The position numbers were made by a program, and so were the translations under genes. From assembly GCF_000231055.2 (NCBI RefSeq), contig NZ_CM001466.1:285724-349723 (forward strand): 64,000 nt of DNA, written 5' to 3'. The notes under the pieces were generated by a model. The model made no database searches. It was given only the letters and a program-made list of their open reading frames with translations, and was not told where the DNA came from. This DNA comes from Saccharomonospora azurea NA-128. GTDB lineage: Bacteria; Actinomycetota; Actinomycetes; Mycobacteriales; Pseudonocardiaceae. This document shows, one piece after another, positions 1-8,894 of this stretch; the stretch's first letter is position 1, and the number at the start of each line of letters is the position of its first letter.

Positions 1-1367
1 GTTGGCGTGCTCACCGACGAGGCCGTCGGGCCCGGCACCCGGCCCGCGGCCCTGACCGCGGCGCGGCGGTGGTCGGTGTCCACGGCGAGGAGGACCACCG
101 ACCGCATCCGCTCGACGTGCACGCCCCGCGCCGCCGCCCTCGCCACGGCGGGCTGCGACCGCGCAGGATCACCGGAGAGCAGGTCGGTCAGCAGATCGCC
201 CCGCAGCCGTTGCTCGGCCTCGACCACCGCGTCCTGCTTGAGCAGCAACAACGCGGTGATCTGCGCGGCCCGCTCCGCCGTGCGTTGTTCGACCGGCCCA
301 AACGCGAGCGCGCCCTGGTCGAGTACCAACGCGCCCAGCAGGGTGGAACCCGCCACGACAGCGACCACCACCCGGCTGCGCCCGTCGTCGCCGGTGAGGA
401 AGACGCAGCGACCGCTGCGCCTGCTGCGGGTGACCGCCTCGCGCACGGGACTCTCGTCGAGCGGTCGGTCGTCCGTGGTGCGCAGTTCGGCGTCGAGCAT
501 CGTGACGGTGCAGCGCAGCGCCCGGCCCAGCGCGTCGGCGACGTCGGTGGCGTCACCGCCCTGGAGCACCAGCCCGGTGAGGTCCTCGTGGACCCGGCTC
601 GCGCGTTCCATGGCCTCGACGTGCCGGGACAGCTCGCCGTACGCCGTGCGGGTCTCGGCGTCGGAGCGCCGGGTGTCGGCGAGCAGCCGGGCGGTCTGGA
701 GCACGACCGCGGCGTGGTCGGCGAACGCGGACAACAGCGAGATCTCCTCGTGCGTGAACGTGTGCGGGATGCGGTTCGCCGCGAACAGCACGCCCAGCAC
801 CTCGTCACCGGCCAGCAGGGGCACTCCGAGCAGGGACACGAGTCCCTCCGCCTCCACGGCGGCGTCGATGCCGGAATCGTGCGGCGCCTGCGTCATCGCG
901 TCGTACCTCGACGTCCACTGCGGGCTCCGGGTGGTGACGACCATGCTCGCCAGCCCCATCCCGGGCGGCACCCGCAGGTTGGGAAACGACGGTGCGACGG
1001 TGCCCAACGTGGTGCGCACCCTCAGCTCGCCGCTCGCGACGTGGAACTCCGACAGGTAGGTGACGTCGGTGCCGATGAGGTCGTGCGCGCGCTGCACGAG
1101 GCGTTCGAGCAGCTCGTCGACGTCGCGCAGCTGCGCCAGCTCGTGTGCCGTCGAGTACAGCGCCGCCAGCTCCCGGCCACGGCGCCGCCAGCGCGCGGCG
1201 GTGGTCTTGAGCCGGTTCACCTCGCCGCCGATCCGGTCGGCGACGTCCTCGGGCAGGTCGGCCTCGGCGAGCAGGCGGGCGACCTTGTCGTCGCGGCCGT
1301 CGGCCGTCTCACCGAGAGCCGCGGAGAGCACCTCCACCACGAGGTCCACCGGAACGAGTTGGGTCAT
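1..1367 (-). CDS. GAF-domain PucR-type transcriptional regulator (partial, cut by window start)
   Basis: I translated this reading frame by hand from the ATG whose complement lies at 1365-1367; it stays open to base 1, so the C-terminus is outside the window. A helical N-terminus (about residues 1-65, rich in Arg/Glu) is followed by a clear GAF fold at about 68-215 (ALYSTAHELAQLRDVDELL ... LLGVPLLAGDEVLGVLFAA), then a second sensory-like segment and the start of a PucR/CdaR-type C-terminal region (VEAEQRLRGDLLTDLLSGD). The DNA-binding HTH_30 expected at the end is not visible. It lies 62 bp downstream of eutC on the same strand, so it probably senses a small molecule and controls the ethanolamine genes; that role is inferred from position. 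Confidence is high for the family and low for the ligand. Confidence 0.8.
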   Translation of the reverse strand, partial: MTQLVPVDLVVEVLSAALGETADGRDDKVARLLAEADLPEDVADRIGGEVNRLKTTAARWRRRGRELAALYSTAHELAQLRDVDELLERLVQRAHDLIGTDVTYLSEFHVASGELRVRTTLGTVAPSFPNLRVPPGMGLASMVVTTRSPQWTSRYDAMTQAPHDSGIDAAVEAEGLVSLLGVPLLAGDEVLGVLFAANRIPHTFTHEEISLLSAFADHAAVVLQTARLLADTRRSDAETRTAYGELSRHVEAMERASRVHEDLTGLVLQGGDATDVADALGRALRCTVTMLDAELRTTDDRPLDESPVREAVTRSRRSGRCVFLTGDDGRSRVVVAVVAGSTLLGALVLDQGALAFGPVEQRTAERAAQITALLLLKQDAVVEAEQRLRGDLLTDLLSGDPARSQPAVARAAARGVHVERMRSVVLLAVDTDHRRAAVRAAGRVPGPTASSVSTP

Positions 1368-1429
1368 GGAACCACCAGAAGCCGCCGGAACATGGACCGG
1401 AAGACCATAAACCGGCCCGGGACGGTTCG

Positions 1430-2257
1430 TCAGCGGTCGGTGTCCCGGTGGCTGTGGGGCGTGTGCGGGATGCTCTCCCGCGGTGCGGACTCCCCGGGGA
1501 GGACCGCGTCGTCGCCGTCGTCCTTCAGCGCCACGCCCGAACGGCCGATCCGCCGGGCTCCGGCGATCAGCCGGCGGACGGTGGCGGCGGCCTGGTCGTG
1601 GTGCAGGCCGCCGGGTGGATGGATGTTCGACACGCAGTTGCGTTCGGCGTCGGTCCGCCCCGGGCGGGGCTGGTGGGTCAGGTAGATGCCGAGACTGTCC
1701 GCGACGGACAGCCCCGGGCGCTCTCCGATGACGACGAGGACCGTCGCCACGCCCAGGGCCTCGCCGATCGCATCGCCGATCGCCACCCGCGCCTGCGTGG
1801 CGACGACCGGAGGCGCGATCGAACAGGTCGGACGCAGCGCGGCCACGAGCGCGGCGAGAAGTGGCGGTCCGTGCACCGCGAGGGCGCGCGGTGACAACCC
1901 GTCGGCCAGGACGATTCCCACGTCGGCTCCGCTGCGAGGAATCGAGCCGGTCTCGTCGAGAAGCCTGCCGAGGTCGGGTCGGCGCAGGTACTCCTCGCGG
2001 TCGCGCACCCGGCTGCGCACGACGGTGGGGGTGCCCGCACCCACCGCGGCCACGTCGGCGGTCAGGGCGTCGACGTCGAGGCCCTGATGGATGGCGTCGC
2101 GGGCGTCCGCGTGGTCGCTGCGGAACTCGAGCACGCGGCGCAGCGGCACGGCATCGCCGGTGCGGCCCAGGCCGATCCGCGCCTGCGTGAGCCGGCGCAA
2201 CGGCTGCCACGCGTCCGCCGTGGCGCGGTCGTCGGCGGTGGAATCCAGGTCGGTCAC
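1430..2257 (-). CDS. eutC: Ethanolamine ammonia-lyase small subunit EutC
   Basis: EutC is the light chain of adenosylcobalamin-dependent ethanolamine ammonia-lyase, which converts ethanolamine to acetaldehyde and ammonia in the cytosol. The 275-residue product has the family landmarks: LRRLTQARIGLGRTGDA near the N-terminus, a central IVLADGLSPRA, VVIGERPGLSVADSLGIYLT, and the C-terminal NCVSNIHPPGG followed by a regulatory-looking helix. I chose the GTG at 2257 because it overlaps the eutB TGA as GTGA, implying translational coupling; an in-frame GTG 31 codons upstream would sit inside eutB. The last roughly 35 residues are acidic/His-rich and unlike enteric EutC, so they are probably a lineage-specific tail. 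Confidence 0.93.
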   Translation of the reverse strand: MTDLDSTADDRATADAWQPLRRLTQARIGLGRTGDAVPLRRVLEFRSDHADARDAIHQGLDVDALTADVAAVGAGTPTVVRSRVRDREEYLRRPDLGRLLDETGSIPRSGADVGIVLADGLSPRALAVHGPPLLAALVAALRPTCSIAPPVVATQARVAIGDAIGEALGVATVLVVIGERPGLSVADSLGIYLTHQPRPGRTDAERNCVSNIHPPGGLHHDQAAATVRRLIAGARRIGRSGVALKDDGDDAVLPGESAPRESIPHTPHSHRDTDR

Positions 2258-3660
2258 AGTCCGCTCACCAACTCTCGCAGCGGGGAGGTGTCCGGAGCGC
2301 TGGGCAGGATCCGGCCGTGGTCGTCGGCGAGGGACATCTCCTGCAGCCACTGCTCGAACTCCGGTGCGGGCCGAAGCCCCAGCAACCGCCGCGCGTACAG
2401 GGCGTCGTGGAAGGCGAGACTCTGGTAGCCCAGCATGACGTCGTCGGCTCCGGGCACGGTGATCACGAACGCGCAGCCCGCCGCCGCGAGCAGTGTCAAC
2501 AGGACGTCCATGTCGTCCTGATCGGCGACGGCGTGGTTGGTGTAGCAGATGTCGACGCCCATCGGCAGGCCGAGCAGCGTGCCGCAGAACAGGTCCTCCA
2601 GGCCCGCGCGGATGATCTGTTTGGCGTCGTAGAGGTATTCCGGCCCGATGAACCCGACGACGGTGTTGACGAGCAGCGGCTCGAAGGCCCGGGCGACGGC
2701 GTAGGTGCGGGCTTCCAGGGTCTGCTGGTCGACCGGGAGCCCGTCGACGCCGCGGTGAGCGTCGGCCGAGAGCGCCGAGCCCTGCCCGGTCTCGAAGTAC
2801 ATGACGTTGTCGCCGACCGTGCCGCGCCGCAGGGAACGTCCCGCGTCGTGAGCTTCGGTCAGCAGCTCCAGCGACACGCCGAAACCGCGGTTCGCGCCCT
2901 CGGTGCCCGCGATCGACTGGAACACCAGGTCGACCGGGACGCCGTCACCGATGAGGTCGAGCGTCGTCGTGACGTGCGCGAGGACGCAGGACTGCGTCGG
3001 GATGCGATACCGCTCGCGGATGTCGTCGAGCAGGTGCAGCAGGTCGGCGGTGCGGCGGGGTGCGTCGCTCGCCGGGTTGACGCCGATGACCGCGTCACCG
3101 CACCCCAACAGTAGGCCGTCCAGCACGGCGGCGGCGATCCCGTGCGGATCGTCGGTGGGGTGGTTCGGTTGCAGGCGGGTGCTCAGCCGCCCCGGAAGTC
3201 CGATGGTGGTGCGGAAGGCCGACGTCGTGCCCGCGGCCTTGGCCACCGCGACGAGGTCCTGGTTGCGCATGAGCTTCGAGACCGCGGCGACCATCTCCGG
3301 CGTCAGCCCGGGAGCGAGTGCCGACAGTCGCGCGCCCCCGTCGTCGTGGGTGGCCGTGTCGAGCAGCCAGTCCCGCAGTCCGCCGACGGTCAGGTGCGAC
3401 ACGGGTGCGAACGCCGTCGCATCGTGGCTGTCGACGATGAGCCGCGTGACCTCGTCGCTCTCGTACGGCACCAGGACGTCGTCGAGGAACCGGGTCAGGG
3501 GGACGTCGGCGAGGACCCACTGCGCGGCGGCGCGCTCCCGGTCCGATTCCGCCGCACACCCCGCCAGCTCGTCGCCGGAACGCTGCGGCGTGGCCTTCGC
3601 CATCACCTCGACGAGGCCGGAGAACGTGTAGTTGACACCTCGGATCCGCTGACTGAACAC
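2254..3660 (-). CDS. eutB: Ethanolamine ammonia-lyase large subunit EutB
   Basis: EutB is the catalytic TIM-barrel subunit of ethanolamine ammonia-lyase. The sequence keeps the active-site landmarks known from the enteric enzyme: TRLQPN (substrate Arg/Gln), GVNPASD (Asn), YFETGQGSALSA (Glu), VNTVVGFIGPEYLYDAKQ, and CYTNHAVADQ (Asp). I chose GTG 3660 (468 residues) because GGAAGCGAG lies just upstream and the conserved domain begins soon after; an alternative GTG at 3717 would add 19 poorly conserved residues. It is the first gene of a eutB-eutC-regulator operon. No eutA reactivase, shell protein or aldehyde dehydrogenase is nearby, so this is the short, non-microcompartment type of ethanolamine pathway common in actinobacteria. 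Confidence 0.93.
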   Translation of the reverse strand: MFSQRIRGVNYTFSGLVEVMAKATPQRSGDELAGCAAESDRERAAAQWVLADVPLTRFLDDVLVPYESDEVTRLIVDSHDATAFAPVSHLTVGGLRDWLLDTATHDDGGARLSALAPGLTPEMVAAVSKLMRNQDLVAVAKAAGTTSAFRTTIGLPGRLSTRLQPNHPTDDPHGIAAAVLDGLLLGCGDAVIGVNPASDAPRRTADLLHLLDDIRERYRIPTQSCVLAHVTTTLDLIGDGVPVDLVFQSIAGTEGANRGFGVSLELLTEAHDAGRSLRRGTVGDNVMYFETGQGSALSADAHRGVDGLPVDQQTLEARTYAVARAFEPLLVNTVVGFIGPEYLYDAKQIIRAGLEDLFCGTLLGLPMGVDICYTNHAVADQDDMDVLLTLLAAAGCAFVITVPGADDVMLGYQSLAFHDALYARRLLGLRPAPEFEQWLQEMSLADDHGRILPSAPDTSPLRELVSGL

Positions 3661-3928
3661 GTCGTCTCGCTTCCGGTCACGAACGGGACGGTGAACCTCG
3701 TATCGTACGTGACCCACGCCATAGTGCGAGGGGCTCGCGAATACGCCCTGTCGCTACACCGAGTCCGGTGCCACGGGTGTGCCCTGGTGGTGGAACAGCT
3801 GCCATCGCGGCACTCGGGACTCAGCGTTTCGCGCTCGGCCGCGATCGCCTCTGCGACCTGAGGTCTGAACCCTCAACCCAGACAACGCCCGTCGTCGTCC
3901 GATGCTCGGGGGTTGTCCTTTTCCCCCA

Positions 3929-5059
3929 TCAGGTCGGCAGGGTCATCACCGTCGCGTCCGCCTGATCGAGCCACAACACGTGCCGCCCGTCGGGGGAAAT
4001 GGTGAGCCCGAAACGGGTTGGTTCCGGGTGGCCTGCGTTGTCCCACCAGTCAGCGAGTTCGACGAGCCCGGTCCACGGATTCCGGGGACCCCCGTGGACC
4101 ACGACCGCATTCCCGCTGTCGTCGAGACGAGCTCGTGCCCACGAACTGCTCACCGGGTCGACGAGCGCATACATGTCGCCGTCGTCGCCGTGCACAACGA
4201 CCCTGCGGACGTGCGGGTGAACGATGGCGTGGAGACATTGCACGGGGCGCTCCTCCAGAACGGCTGGCCACAGGGACCGCGAGGCGGTGCCGTCCTGGTT
4301 GGCGGTCTCGATGATGTCCCGCACCGTCGGCGCCGTGTCGTTGATGTCAGTGCGCAGACGCATGAAGGCGGCGTAGTCGGTGAACCTGCCGCTCGCGGTG
4401 CCGTCGTCGGAGACCGTGAGGCGGGCCAGGGCGAACCCGAGGTTCACCAGGATGATGCCGCCTGGCCGGACTTGATCCAGCCAGGTCGCGGGAACGCGCG
4501 GCAAACCGCAGGTGGCGATGATTCGGTCATAGGGGGCGGCTGAAGGTTCACCGAGAGCGCCGTCTCCCACGACGAGGCGGGGCCCGTAGCCGACTTCAGC
4601 CAGCCTGGTGCGGGCCTGTTCGACCAGGCTGGGATCGATGTCGATGCTGGTGACCGAGTGGTCGCCGAGCTCGTGGCACAGCAACGCGGCGTTGTACCCG
4701 GTCCCGGTGCCGATCTCCAACACACGGTGGCCGGGGTGGACGTCGAGTCGTTCCAACATCAGGGCCATCAACGATGGTGTGGTGGAGCTCGACGTCGCGG
4801 TACCGCCTTCGTCGAGTTGGGTGAGGAGCGAAACGTTGTCGTAGACAGCAGCGAGCGGAGTGGCCGTGTCCACGTTCAGGTCGTAGTGCGTGTGCCGGCC
4901 GGTGGCCGGGTCATGCACGGTGAACTTGTCGACGAACGCTTCTCGGGGGATATCGAGAAACGCCTGCTGCCAGCGGGGTTCGTGGAGGAATCCCTCGGCG
5001 ACGAGCCGATCGACCAGTTGCGACCGTAGCGCGGCGCTATCGGTGGTTGTAGTGGTCAC
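3929..5059 (-). CDS. Graspetide-associated PIMT-like O-methyltransferase
   Basis: This 376-residue protein has an N-terminal extension and then a protein-L-isoaspartate methyltransferase-like Rossmann domain with the SAM motif VLEIGTGTGYNAALL (about residues 114-128) and IATCGLPRVPATWLDQ. A C-terminal domain of about 150 residues includes VVHGGPRNPWTGLVELADWW. This architecture matches the methyltransferases of ATP-grasp ribosomal peptide maturase (graspetide) clusters, which form isoaspartate/aspartimide in the cyclised peptide. Its ATG overlaps the stop of the ATP-grasp gene (ATGA at 5056-5059), as in intact clusters. The partner ligase is truncated and I see no precursor gene, so it may no longer have its normal substrate. 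Confidence 0.85.
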   Translation of the reverse strand: MTTTTTDSAALRSQLVDRLVAEGFLHEPRWQQAFLDIPREAFVDKFTVHDPATGRHTHYDLNVDTATPLAAVYDNVSLLTQLDEGGTATSSSTTPSLMALMLERLDVHPGHRVLEIGTGTGYNAALLCHELGDHSVTSIDIDPSLVEQARTRLAEVGYGPRLVVGDGALGEPSAAPYDRIIATCGLPRVPATWLDQVRPGGIILVNLGFALARLTVSDDGTASGRFTDYAAFMRLRTDINDTAPTVRDIIETANQDGTASRSLWPAVLEERPVQCLHAIVHPHVRRVVVHGDDGDMYALVDPVSSSWARARLDDSGNAVVVHGGPRNPWTGLVELADWWDNAGHPEPTRFGLTISPDGRHVLWLDQADATVMTLPT

Positions 5060-5658
5060 TGCTGGTTGTCTCCATTCAGCTCGTCGGCCAGGGCTGAGGC
5101 GATCTCGTCAGCGACGCACGACAGCCACGCCCACTGTCCGTTGGCGTTCGTTTCGAGGTAGACCCAGCGGCCGGTGTCAGCGTCGATCACGAAGTCATGC
5201 GCGGCGAACACCAGCCCGAACGACGCGGTCAGGGCGCGCAGGCTGTCCGCAGTGTCGGTGGCCGTGTCGATGGCGGTGTAGGTGAGGTTGTCGTAGTCGG
5301 CGCGGAAGTCGTTCGCGGCTGCTGCGGACGTCGAGTCGATCCTCACCGCGAACAGTCTGGCCCCGACCTGGGTGACGCGCACGTCGGCACGTTTCGGCAC
5401 GCGGGCTTGGAACTGGTGCGCGGTATGGGCCACGTCGTCGGTGATGTCGTCGGCCGTCACTGGGATGGTGTAGATCGAGCCGCCGCTGGCGGGCGCTCCG
5501 CGCAACGACTTGTAGACCACACCACGCGCCTGCGCGGCCGTGAACGCCCGAGCCTCCTCGACATCGTTCGTGATCAACGTCGGCGGTATCTCCAAACCCG
5601 CGATCGTCGCGGCAGCGAGCCTGGCCGATTGTGAGCGCCGCCCGTACGCCTGAACGTG
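5056..5658 (-). pseudogene. Truncated ATP-grasp ligase of a graspetide cluster (C-terminal part)
   Basis: The frame encodes only the second half of an ATP-grasp ribosomal peptide maturase. The family signature IPPTLITND is followed by VYKSLRGAPASGG, VRVTQVGARLFAVRI and the metal/ATP-binding VYLETNANGQWAWL near the end. Related ligases are about 320 residues; here homologous sequence can be followed upstream only to an in-frame TAG at 5659-5661, leaving about 200 codons. The first start in frame (TTG at 5595) would give 179 residues, without the N-terminal domain that recognises the precursor. I read this as a 5'-deleted gene, presumably inactive as a maturase. A programmed shorter form cannot be excluded, but there is no good ribosome binding site. 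Confidence 0.78.
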
Positions 5659-5819
5659 CTACGCGACGCACGTCGAGGAAGGATCATGAGGGAGTCCCGC
5701 ACCGTGCCTGGCGCGCGTGTCCCACGTGTATCCCACGACGTTGGAAGACGCGCTGGTCAGGCTGTCGGGCATCCGACCACGACGGCAGCCCGGCTGCCGC
5801 GAGCGGTGTCACGGCGTCG

Positions 5820-6602
5820 TCACCGAGTCGCGGCCTCGCTTCCGGTGCCGAGCGGGTGGAACAGCAGGTGCAGGCCGTCGTCGGAGCGCACGCGCCGGAC
5901 ACCGATGCGGTACACGGGTTCGAGGGTCTCCGCGCGCAGCACGGCGTCCGGAGACCCCTTGGCCTGTACTCGGCCCTCGTGCAGCAGCACCACCTCGTCG
6001 CAGTAGCGGGCGGCCAGGTTGAGGTCGTGCAGGACCACGATGGTGGTGACGCCGAGTGTGCGCACGAGCTGCAGCACCTCGTGCTGGTACCGGATGTCGA
6101 GGTGGTTGGTGGGTTCGTCGAGCAGCAGGTGGTCGGCGCGTTGTGCCAGCGCACGCGCGATGAGCACCCGTTGCTTCTCGCCGCCGGACAACCCGGTGAC
6201 GACGCGGTCGGCGAGGTGCCGGGCACCCACCTTCGTCAGAGCTGCGGCCGCGAGCTCGTGATCCGCGATCGAGTAGCGCTGGAACGTCCGAAGGTGGGGC
6301 GATCGTCCCAACAGGACCGTCTCGGCCACCGTCAGCGGGACGTCGGTGTGCTCGTCCTGGGCGACGACGGCGAGGCGGCGCGCCTGCTGCCGCGGGGAGA
6401 GCGTGGCGAGGTCGGTGCTGTCGAGGCTCACCAGCCCGGCTCGCGGGGTGAGGGCGGCGTAGAGCGTGCGCAGCAGCGTGGTCTTGCCACTGCCGTTCGG
6501 GCCGATCAGCCCGACGACGAGTCCGGGACGGGCCGCCATGCGGACCGTGTCGAGCACGAGCGTGCCGTCGTAGGCGAAGGAGACGTCGTGTGCGGTGATC
6601 AT
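5820..6602 (-). CDS. Iron/siderophore-type ABC transporter ATP-binding protein
   Basis: This is the cytoplasmic ATPase of a FecBCD/BtuCD-type importer. The 260-residue product shows Walker A GPNGSGKTTLL (about residue 36), the Q-loop VVAQDEHTDVPLTVAETVLLG typical of FecE/FhuC, signature LSGGEKQRV, Walker B HLLLDEPTNHLD and an H-loop VVLHDLN. The ATG overlaps the stop of the upstream binding-protein gene (ATGA at 6599-6602), so translation is coupled. Order on the minus strand is permease, binding protein, ATPase. The fur-like gene immediately upstream points to Fe, Zn, heme or a siderophore as cargo; the sequence does not say which. Confidence 0.92.
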   Translation of the reverse strand: MITAHDVSFAYDGTLVLDTVRMAARPGLVVGLIGPNGSGKTTLLRTLYAALTPRAGLVSLDSTDLATLSPRQQARRLAVVAQDEHTDVPLTVAETVLLGRSPHLRTFQRYSIADHELAAAALTKVGARHLADRVVTGLSGGEKQRVLIARALAQRADHLLLDEPTNHLDIRYQHEVLQLVRTLGVTTIVVLHDLNLAARYCDEVVLLHEGRVQAKGSPDAVLRAETLEPVYRIGVRRVRSDDGLHLLFHPLGTGSEAATR

Positions 6603-7618
6603 GACTCGCCGCCGAATCTCTCGTGAATCCGCTCCAGCCCGGTCACGGACAACGGCGTGGGCGGTTCGGTGAAGTTGAACAGCTGCACGAGGATCGCGTC
6701 GTGCCGGACCGCCCGCAGGGCGTCGGCTCCGGGGAGCTCGGCCACCGCGTCCTCGACGGCGTCCGGGTCGCCGTCGGTGTGGAGGAGCATCAGGACGTCC
6801 GGGTCCTTGGCGATCAGGTCCTCCACCGTCACCTCGAACACGCGTTCCCCGACGTCGCCGTAGACGTTGGTGAAGCCGGCGGAGTCGAGCTGCGGATGCG
6901 CCATGCTCTCGTTGCCGTAGGCGTAGACGGTCCCGCCGCCGATCGTCGGATACAGGACCGCGGCGGTGCGCCGGGGGCGGTTCTGCACCGCCTGCTCGAC
7001 GGCGGTGACGCGGCGGCGCAGCGAGTCCACGAGCTCGGCCGCCCGGTCCTCCCGGTCGAAGAGCCGGCCGTAGGTGGTGACCTGGTCGGCGACGTCGTCG
7101 AACGTGGTCGCGCCCGCGCCGGTCGGACACAGGGTCGGGTGCACGAGCACGGGGATGCCGAGCTCGGCGAGCGCCTCCCGTGGAACCCCGTCCGGCAGGC
7201 CCAGGACCAGGTCCGGTCGCTGCGCGACGACGAGCTCGACGGAGAGCTGCAGGTGACCGCTCGTGTCCAGCTCCTCGCCCAGGGACGGGATCGACCGGAT
7301 CGCCGCGTTGGTCTCGTCGTCGTAGTACCCGGCGGGGAACGCTCCCGCGCGCACCGTCACGGCGTCCAGCACGTCGAGCGCGCGCAGGGTCGACACCGGT
7401 GAGCTCTCCAGCAGCACGACGCGTTCCGGGCGAGCGTCGACGGTGACGTCGGCACCGCAGTTCGTGATCGTCACCGGGTAGTGCCCCGAGCCGGAGGCCG
7501 AGTCCTGCCGCGCTCCGGGCGCGCCACAGGCGGTGCCGAGCAACGACAGGACGAGCGTGCCGCACGCGAGCCGCCGGAGCCGACTGTGCGGACGATGCCG
7601 ACGATGCTGACGGTTCAT
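6599..7618 (-). CDS. Iron/siderophore-type ABC transporter substrate-binding lipoprotein
   Basis: A 339-residue exported lipoprotein. The N-terminus has a run of Arg residues, a hydrophobic core and a lipobox ending LLGTAC (Cys near residue 31), so it should be lipid-anchored outside the membrane. The mature part is a periplasmic-binding fold of the TroA/FecB class: ERVVLLESSPVSTLRALDVL, ELVVAQRPDLVLGLPDG, LIAKDPDVLMLLHTDGD. The start at 7618 has a strong GGGAGGAG ribosome binding site. It follows the permease gene after 31 bp and overlaps the ATPase gene by 4 bp, so all three form one transcription unit. Confidence 0.9.
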   Translation of the reverse strand: MNRQHRRHRPHSRLRRLACGTLVLSLLGTACGAPGARQDSASGSGHYPVTITNCGADVTVDARPERVVLLESSPVSTLRALDVLDAVTVRAGAFPAGYYDDETNAAIRSIPSLGEELDTSGHLQLSVELVVAQRPDLVLGLPDGVPREALAELGIPVLVHPTLCPTGAGATTFDDVADQVTTYGRLFDREDRAAELVDSLRRRVTAVEQAVQNRPRRTAAVLYPTIGGGTVYAYGNESMAHPQLDSAGFTNVYGDVGERVFEVTVEDLIAKDPDVLMLLHTDGDPDAVEDAVAELPGADALRAVRHDAILVQLFNFTEPPTPLSVTGLERIHERFGGES

Positions 7619-7649
7619 GCGGTGCTCCTCCCGTCGATAACGGACACGG

Positions 7650-8759
7650 TCAGGATCGGGTCGCGTGGAAACGTCGGACGAGCACGAGCAGGAACGGTGC
7701 GCCCACCAGCGCGGTGATGATGCCGATCGGCAGCTCGCGCGGGTACAGCGCCACGCGGGCCACGACGTCGGCCCACACCAGGAAGATCGCGCCGAGCAGG
7801 GCGGCCACGACGACGACGCGACGGTGAGCCGCTCCGACGATGCGGCGAGCGAGGTGGGGGATCACCAGGCCCACGAAGCCGATGCCGCCGGAGGCGGCGA
7901 CGACCGCGCCGACACAGAGCGACACCAGGCACAGCAGGCGCACCCGGAACCCGGTCGGGGAGATCCCCAGCGTGTGGGCGGTCTCGTCGCCGACCGCAAG
8001 CGCGTCGAGGTGGCGGCTCCACAGCGTCAGCGCGAGCACCGTCACGCCGACGAGCACCAGGACCGACGCGAGCGGCACACCCCACCGGGCGAGGCCGAGG
8101 GAACCCAGCAGCCAGAACAGGACCGACCGCGAGCCCTCGGCGGAGTCGGACGCGACGATGAGGAACCCGGTGGCGGCGTAGAGGGCGTAGCCGACGGCGA
8201 CCCCAGCCAGCAGGAGCCGCAGCGAGGTGAGTCGGCCTCCGGCCCGGGCGACGACGAAGACGACCACGGAGGCGGCGAGAGCGCCGAGGAAGGCGCTCAC
8301 GGACAGCGCGTTCTCCCCGAAGCCCGCCCCGACGCCGAAGAGGATGGCGCCCGCGGCGCCGGTCGAGGCTCCCGAGGTGATCCCGAGCAGGTAGGGGTCC
8401 GCGAGGAGGTTGCGCACCATTGCCTGGAGCGCGACGCCGCACACGGCGAGTGCCGCCCCGACAGCCGCGCCCAGCAGCACGCGGGGCAGTCGCACCTGCC
8501 ACACGATGGCGTCGTCCGAGGGACTCCACGCGGCCTCGCTCGGCAGGCCGAGCACGTGGTGCGCGACGACCTGCGCGACGGTCGAGGGCGGGAGCGCGAC
8601 CGCGCCGATGCAGACGGCGGTGACGAGCGTGGCGAGGAGCACGGCCGAGAGCCCGCAGACCCACGCCAGCGTGCGGCGGCGACGGGTGCGCTGACCGAGG
8701 TCGTCGGTGGACGAACGTTCGTGGACGACCGAGTTCGTCGCCGAGATCGCCGGGGCCAT
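7650..8759 (-). CDS. FecCD-family ABC transporter permease
   Basis: This integral membrane subunit of the metal/siderophore importer has 369 residues and about nine to ten hydrophobic segments, starting with AWVCGLSAVLLATLVTAVCIG. FecCD landmarks include RLPRVLLGAAVGAALAVCG, LADPYLLGITSGASTGAA, RLLLAGVAVGYALYA, GGIGFVGLVIPHLARRIVG and the C-terminal PRELPIGIITALVGAPFLL. The ATG at 8759 is preceded by GGGAGG at good spacing; an upstream in-frame start would add 33 unconvincing residues. It is the first gene of the three-gene importer operon, downstream of fur on the same strand. Confidence 0.93.
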   Translation of the reverse strand: MAPAISATNSVVHERSSTDDLGQRTRRRRTLAWVCGLSAVLLATLVTAVCIGAVALPPSTVAQVVAHHVLGLPSEAAWSPSDDAIVWQVRLPRVLLGAAVGAALAVCGVALQAMVRNLLADPYLLGITSGASTGAAGAILFGVGAGFGENALSVSAFLGALAASVVVFVVARAGGRLTSLRLLLAGVAVGYALYAATGFLIVASDSAEGSRSVLFWLLGSLGLARWGVPLASVLVLVGVTVLALTLWSRHLDALAVGDETAHTLGISPTGFRVRLLCLVSLCVGAVVAASGGIGFVGLVIPHLARRIVGAAHRRVVVVAALLGAIFLVWADVVARVALYPRELPIGIITALVGAPFLLVLVRRFHATRS

Positions 8760-8894
8760 GGTCGCCGCCTCCCTTCGACCGATCGGGTCGAATACCAGGA
8801 GTGATAGAGCGGTGACAGTGCGTACGACATGGTCGCAGGTGCGACGAAGTCGCGTCAAGAAGCCAGGAACCCGCTCGACCAGCGGGACGGGCGG

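Noticed and set aside
7-1685. Long plus-strand frames over the first regulator gene
   Set aside because: They are Arg/Ser-rich antisense shadows; the minus frame has a clear GAF domain and proper codon bias.
8760-8894. Fur box upstream of the metal permease
   Set aside because: I found no convincing AT-rich 19-bp inverted repeat in this gap; a site may exist but cannot be supported.
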